Source: Luteimicrobium sp042670205 | GTDB lineage: Bacteria; Actinomycetota; Actinomycetes; Actinomycetales; Cellulomonadaceae | DNA: 64,000 bases | NCBI RefSeq assembly: GCF_042670205.1 | Contig: NZ_JBHUWD010000021.1 | Span: 12,949-76,948, forward strand | Direction: 5' to 3' | In this document: piece after piece, positions 60,433 to 64,000 of the stretch | Position numbering within the stretch: position 1 is the stretch's first letter | How the letters are laid out: every line of letters starts with the position of its first letter | The notes under the pieces: model-generated | What the model saw: only the letters and a program-made list of their open reading frames with translations | What the model was told of the DNA's origin: nothing | The model's database searches: none | Made by a program: the position numbers and the translations under genes

Positions 60433-61956
60433 GTGAGCACCCTTGTCCGTCGTCACCCGTCCGGAGCGAGGCCAGGTGCTGTGCGCGGCCTGAGCGCCGT
60501 CGCCGCAGGGGTCGCGATCGCCCTGGTGGCTGCCGGCTGTTCGGGCGACGACGACGAGCCCGCCGTCACCGACCCGACGGACCCGCCCGCCGTCGCGCAC
60601 GCCTACGTGTCGCGGCCGGACCTGACCCCGCCGGTGATCCGGACGACCGTCGGCTCGCTCCCCCACGACGCCGCGGACGACGCCGCCGAGGGCAACGTCA
60701 TCGCTCTCGGGCCCAAGGACGAGGACCAGCAGCCGGCCATGCAAGGGGCGCTCCTGGTCGACCCGACGGGCGAGCCGGTGTGGGTGTCCCCGATGAAGGT
60801 CGGACCGTTCGACGTGCGCGTCCAGCAGTACCAGGGCCGCCCGGTCCTGACGTACTGGGAGGGCACGTCGTCGGACTCGGGCTCGGGTGCGGGGCACGTC
60901 GTCCTGCTCGACACCAGCTATCGCAAGGTCAAGGCCGTGACGACGGGCGGCGACGTGGGGGCCGGCAAGGCGGACATCCACGAGACGACCATCACTCCCG
61001 ACGACACGATCCTCCTGACGGCCTACGTCCCCGCCCAGACCGATCTCACCGCCGTCGGCGGACCCCGGGACGGCTGGGTCGAGGAGGGCGTCGCGCAGGA
61101 GGTCGACGTCGCGACCGGCAAGGTCCTGTGGGAGTGGCGCTCGCTCGACCACGTCCCGGTCCAGGAGACGTACGCCAACCTGGCGAAGGGCATGGGCACC
61201 CAGGACAAGCCCTTCGACTACTTCCACATCAACGCGGTCGCGCTCGACGGCGCGGGCGCCTTCCTCGTCTCGGCCCGCAACACCCACACCGTCTACAAGG
61301 TGGCCCGCGCGACGGGGAGGGTCGACTGGCACCTGGGCGGCAAGCAGAACGAGTTCGTGCAGGGCGCGCAGTTCGCGTGGCAGCACGACATCCGCCTGCA
61401 GGACGACGGCACGTTCACCCTGTTCGACAACGAGGGCTCCCCGCGGGTCGGGCCGACGTCGCGGGGCCTGCGGCTCACGGTCGACGAGAAGGCGATGACC
61501 ACGTCGATGGTCGCCCAGTACCTGCCGCCGACGGCTCGGCACTCCGACACGCAGGGCAACGTCCAGGTGCTCCCGAACGGGAACGTCCTGGTCGGCTGGG
61601 GTCAGCGGCCCTACCTCACCGAGTACGACGGCGGCGGGAACCTCCTGGGCGAGCTGTCCTTCTCATCTGGGTCGAGCTACCGGGCCTACCGGCAGACCTG
61701 GCACGCGACGCCCGCGGACCCGCCGGACGTCGTCGTGCAGGGCGACGCGGTGCACGTGAGCTGGAACGGCGCGACCGACGTCGCACGCTGGCGGGTGGTG
61801 AGCGGCGCGGACGAGTCGTCGGCGAAGCCCGTCGCGACGAGCGCGAAGAAGGGCTTCGAGACGACGATCCACGCGTCCGGCCTCGGCGCGTACGTCGCGG
61901 TCCAGGCGCTCGACGCCGACGGCGCGGTCGTGGGGACCGGGACGCCCGCGGCTTAG
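60433..61956 (+). CDS. Arylsulfotransferase (ASST)-family lipoprotein
   Basis: 507 residues. Signal peptide ending in lipobox VAAGC with SGDDDE after it, so it is anchored outside the membrane. The body is a six-bladed-propeller-like repeat typical of ASST: MQGALLVDPTGEPVWVSP, HVVLLDTSYRKVKAV, DIHETTITPDDTILLTAY, DYFHINAVALDGAGAFLVSARN, GRVDWHLGGKQNEF, WQHDIRLQDDGTFTLFDNEG. The conserved His residues lie in IHET, FHIN and QHDI. Sulfate donor and acceptor are unknown. GTG at 60433 is preferred to a TTG at 60427 because GGGAGG is 8 bp upstream. Confidence 0.85.
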   Translation: MSTLVRRHPSGARPGAVRGLSAVAAGVAIALVAAGCSGDDDEPAVTDPTDPPAVAHAYVSRPDLTPPVIRTTVGSLPHDAADDAAEGNVIALGPKDEDQQPAMQGALLVDPTGEPVWVSPMKVGPFDVRVQQYQGRPVLTYWEGTSSDSGSGAGHVVLLDTSYRKVKAVTTGGDVGAGKADIHETTITPDDTILLTAYVPAQTDLTAVGGPRDGWVEEGVAQEVDVATGKVLWEWRSLDHVPVQETYANLAKGMGTQDKPFDYFHINAVALDGAGAFLVSARNTHTVYKVARATGRVDWHLGGKQNEFVQGAQFAWQHDIRLQDDGTFTLFDNEGSPRVGPTSRGLRLTVDEKAMTTSMVAQYLPPTARHSDTQGNVQVLPNGNVLVGWGQRPYLTEYDGGGNLLGELSFSSGSSYRAYRQTWHATPADPPDVVVQGDAVHVSWNGATDVARWRVVSGADESSAKPVATSAKKGFETTIHASGLGAYVAVQALDADGAVVGTGTPAA

Positions 61957-62115
61957 AGGTCGCGCGGGTAGGCGGTGCCGTTGCGAGCGTCGTCCAGCGT
62001 GCGTCCTGGCAAGGCGGAGGAGGGAGCCGTGGCGGAGCCACGGCGACCGACGACAACGCCGCCAGGGCGTGCGATGGACGGCGCGCAGTAGGCACGGCCT
62101 ACCCGCGCGACCTCT
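61955..62115. repeat. 161-bp long inverted repeat (MITE-like or structured element)
   Basis: The outer arms AGAGGTCGCGCGGGTAGGC (61955-61973) and 62097-62115 are perfectly complementary for 19 bp; pairing continues after one mismatch for 5 more. Inside, CCGTGG/CCACGG forms a central hairpin and other GC-rich segments pair imperfectly, so the whole unit folds on itself. The left arm begins within the stop codon of the lipoprotein gene; the right end lies 25 bp from the stop of the convergent TetR gene. No ORF or transposase. Confidence 0.85.
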
Positions 62116-62140
62116 GAGCGGCGGCGCGCGAGCGGGCAGG

Positions 62141-62893
62141 TCACAGGGCGTCGATCGCGCGGTCGAGCCACTCGACGAGGAGCGCACGCTCCCCCGGGCT
62201 CAGCATCTCGAGCTGCGGCGCGACGGCCCGGACGGCGACCGCGGCGCCGCGCGCGCCGTCCGTGGGTGACGACGGCGCCGCCGTGGGTCCGTCCGTGAGG
62301 ATCTGCGCGAGGACCGCCTCGAGGACCGCGTCGGCGAGGTCCGGGTCGCGGTCCTCGGGCGGCGTCGCGAGCAGCGTGGTGATCACCCCGACGCCGCCCG
62401 CCTGGACGAGTGCGACCGCCCGGCGTTCCGTCACCCGGAGGCGGCCGGTCGCGGCCACCCGGTGGATGCGCGCCTCGAGGATCTCCTTGCCGAGCCGGGC
62501 CGCCGGGGAGTCCACGACGCGGGCGGGCTCGCTGAGCATCCGGAAGACGTCCGGGTTGGCGAGGCCGAACTCGACCTGGGCCCGCCAGCCGGCGCGCAGG
62601 TCGTCGAGGGGGTCGACGTCCGAGGCGCGGGCCGCGTCGACGACGTCGGCCTTGGCGGCCACGAACGCGCGCATCACGTGCTCGGCGACGGCGTCGAGCA
62701 GTCCGTCCTTGTCGCCGAAGAGCCGGTAGATGGTGGGCGCCTGGACCCCGGCGGCCTCCGCGACGCCGCGCGTCGTCACGGCTGCGGGCCCTCCCGACCG
62801 GAGCAGCGCGGCCGCGGCGCCGACGATCCGCGACCGGGTGTCCGCGCGTTCCGCGCCGTCCTGGGCCGCTGTCGCCGTGCTCGCCATCGCCAT
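62141..62893 (-). CDS. TetR family transcriptional regulator
   Basis: 250 residues. RSRIVGAAAALLRSGGPAAVTTRGVAEAAGVQAPTIYRLFGDKDGLLDAV (about 22-72) is the DNA-binding domain; the C-terminal half is an Ala-rich helical ligand domain. ATG at 62893 is a choice among 62911, 62893 and 62887; none has a strong ribosome site. Divergent from an NmrA-type reductase, which it probably controls through the direct repeats between them. Confidence 0.9.
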   Translation of the reverse strand: MAMASTATAAQDGAERADTRSRIVGAAAALLRSGGPAAVTTRGVAEAAGVQAPTIYRLFGDKDGLLDAVAEHVMRAFVAAKADVVDAARASDVDPLDDLRAGWRAQVEFGLANPDVFRMLSEPARVVDSPAARLGKEILEARIHRVAATGRLRVTERRAVALVQAGGVGVITTLLATPPEDRDPDLADAVLEAVLAQILTDGPTAAPSSPTDGARGAAVAVRAVAPQLEMLSPGERALLVEWLDRAIDAL

Positions 62894-62909
62894 GAACCCA
62901 TGATCACAC

Positions 62910-62940
62910 ATCGATGATAACGCTGGCCGTATCGGTGATA
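62910..62940. promoter_or_regulatory. Direct repeats in the TetR/NmrA divergent promoter
   Basis: ATCGATGATA (62910-62919) and ATCGGTGATA (62931-62940) differ at one base and lie 21 bp apart, two helical turns. This is a good place for the TetR protein to bind and block both promoters. Confidence 0.4.
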
Positions 62941-62974
62941 GCCTCAAGACGTTTCCAACGATTCGGAGAAGCTC

Positions 62975-63841
62975 ATGATCATCGTGACCGGGGCCACCGG
63001 GGCCCTCAACGGAGCCACCGTCGACCACCTCATCGAGCGCGTGCCGGCGCCGGACGTCGTCGTCGTCGCGCGTGACGTCACCAAGGCGCGGCGCTTCGCG
63101 GACCGGGGCGTCGCCGTCCGGCAGGGCGACTACGCCGTACCCGGCTCGCTCCCCCGCGCCTTCGAGGGAGCGGACCAGCTGCTGCTCGTGTCGTCGAGCG
63201 ACCCCACCGCCGACGCCGTCGCGCTGCACCGCGCGGCGATCGACGGTGCCGTCGCGGCGGGCGTCGGCCGGGTCCTCTACACGAGCCACCAGGCCGCGTC
63301 ACCCACCAACCCGTTCGGACCGGGCCGCGACCACGCCGCCACCGAAGAGCTGCTCGCGGCGTCCGGCCTGCCTTGGACGTCCCTGCGCAACGGGTTCTAC
63401 GCGCACAGCCTCACGTGGCTCGCTGGCCCGTGGCGCGAGACCGGCGTCATCACCGTCCCCGGCGACGGGCCCGTCTCCTGGACCGCGCGCGAGGACGCGG
63501 CCGAGGCCGCCGCCGTCGTGCTCACGTCCGGCGGCGCGTACGACGGCGCGATCACCCTCACCGCCTCCGCCGCGCCGACGTTCGCCGAGGTCGCCGAGAT
63601 CGCGTCCGAGCTCGTCGGGAGGACGATCACGACGCGGGTCGTCGACGACGAGGACTGGGTCTCTGAGCAGGTCGCCGGCGGGCAGCCCGAGCACATGGCG
63701 CGCTTCCTGCTCGGCATGTACCAGGGGGCGCGAGAGGGCTACTTCGCAGGCACCGACCCGCTGCTGCGCACCCTGCTCGGCCGCGACCCGCGCACGGCGC
63801 GCGACGCGCTCGCCGCCGTCGTCGCCACCCCCGCGAGATAG
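62975..63841 (+). CDS. NmrA-like NAD(P)-binding oxidoreductase (QorB-type)
   Basis: 288 residues. Atypical SDR with VTGATGALNGATVDHLIERV at the N-terminus, QGDYAVPGSLPRAFEGADQLLLVSS and the RVLYTSHQAASPTNP block, as in NAD(P)H:quinone oxidoreductase type 2 proteins. LRNGFYAHSL near residue 145 and VSWTAREDAAEAAAVVL follow the family. Likely reduces quinones or acts as a redox sensor. GGAGAAG stands 4-7 bp before the ATG. Its TAG stop lies in the first part-unit of the 29-bp repeat array that follows. Confidence 0.88.
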   Translation: MIIVTGATGALNGATVDHLIERVPAPDVVVVARDVTKARRFADRGVAVRQGDYAVPGSLPRAFEGADQLLLVSSSDPTADAVALHRAAIDGAVAAGVGRVLYTSHQAASPTNPFGPGRDHAATEELLAASGLPWTSLRNGFYAHSLTWLAGPWRETGVITVPGDGPVSWTAREDAAEAAAVVLTSGGAYDGAITLTASAAPTFAEVAEIASELVGRTITTRVVDDEDWVSEQVAGGQPEHMARFLLGMYQGAREGYFAGTDPLLRTLLGRDPRTARDALAAVVATPAR

Positions 63842-63953
63842 ACCGGCATCCGGCATACCTCGCGAGGTAGACCGGCATCGGGCATACCTCGCGAGGTAGA
63901 CCGGCATCGGGCATACCTCGCGAGGTAGACCGGCATCCGGCATACCTCGCGAG
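63832..63953. repeat. 29-bp tandem repeat array 2
   Basis: Copies of CTCGCGAGGTAGACCGGCAT plus a 9-base tail start at 63859, 63888 and 63917, with a partial copy at 63946, again exactly 29 bp apart. A first part-unit (63832-63858) holds the TAG stop of the NmrA gene. The consensus differs from array 1 mainly at positions 12-13 and in the tail. After the array, 63954-64000 is GC-rich and shows no gene. Confidence 0.9.
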
Positions 63954-64000
63954 CACGGGCCCCGCGCCCTACGACGACGGGGTCCGCGCCCGTCAGCTCT

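Noticed and set aside
58117..61542. 1141-codon minus-strand frame
   Set aside because: It is antisense to the ABC-F and ASST genes, both with clear motifs, and shows shadow composition.
63954..64000. 3' end of another gene at the right edge
   Set aside because: A minus-strand TGA at 63993-63995 leaves only five bases of possible coding sequence, too little to support a call.

Overview
The window is very GC-rich (about 74 percent by eye) and codon bias strongly favours G or C in third positions. Gene order tRNA-Gln, glmU, prs, plus rplY and pth, together with a LATTG-type sortase signal, 29- and 21-bp intergenic repeats and many leaderless starts, points to an actinobacterium of the Cellulomonadaceae/Promicromonosporaceae type (for example Cellulosimicrobium or Cellulomonas). 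The species assignment is inference.

Left part (1 to about 33 kb): a surface-glycan cluster. It holds 13 glycosyltransferase genes (one a GT4-GT2 fusion), a Wzm/Wzt ABC exporter, a Wzy/WaaL-like polymerase or ligase, a Wzz/Wzc-like chain-length protein with a ruined P-loop, and a sugar-nucleotide set (cytidylyltransferase, RmlC-like epimerase, NAD epimerase, two sugar C-methyltransferase paralogues of which one looks catalytically dead). Modifying enzymes are a pyruvyltransferase, a PIG-L deacetylase, an FAD oxidoreductase, an ATP-grasp ligase and an LLM flavin oxidoreductase. Genes are packed head to tail with 4- or 8-bp overlaps, and convergent genes overlap tail to tail. Several promoters share a GGGYGAAnTG-like motif about 34 bp upstream of a -10 box that sits 6-7 bp before a start codon. 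A lipoprotein lipase cut by the window edge and a GNAT gene flank the cluster.

Middle (33 to 41 kb): housekeeping genes pth, rplY, prs, glmU and tRNA-Gln(TTG), interrupted by a 719-aa membrane protein of unknown function, a SIMPL-domain protein and a VOC protein.

Right part (41 to 64 kb): looser accessory region with a TetR regulator, a sortase-anchored choice-of-anchor A surface protein, a NatA/NatB-like ABC exporter, a ZIP metal transporter, a flavin monooxygenase-like protein, a formaldehyde/formate module (FdhA; MarR, MFS, ThDP enzyme; MarR; FdhD, FdhF/YdeP), an ABC-F protein, an arylsulfotransferase lipoprotein, and a TetR plus NmrA-type reductase pair.

The most unusual content is the intergenic repeat load right of the tRNA: two elements bounded by inverted arrays of a 21-bp repeat (24 copies in all) sharing a conserved core; two 29-bp tandem arrays that supply the stop codon of the upstream gene; a pair of 42-44-bp palindromes; and a 161-bp long hairpin. 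None of these families was seen in the glycan cluster. No CRISPR array, integrase, transposase or prophage gene was found.
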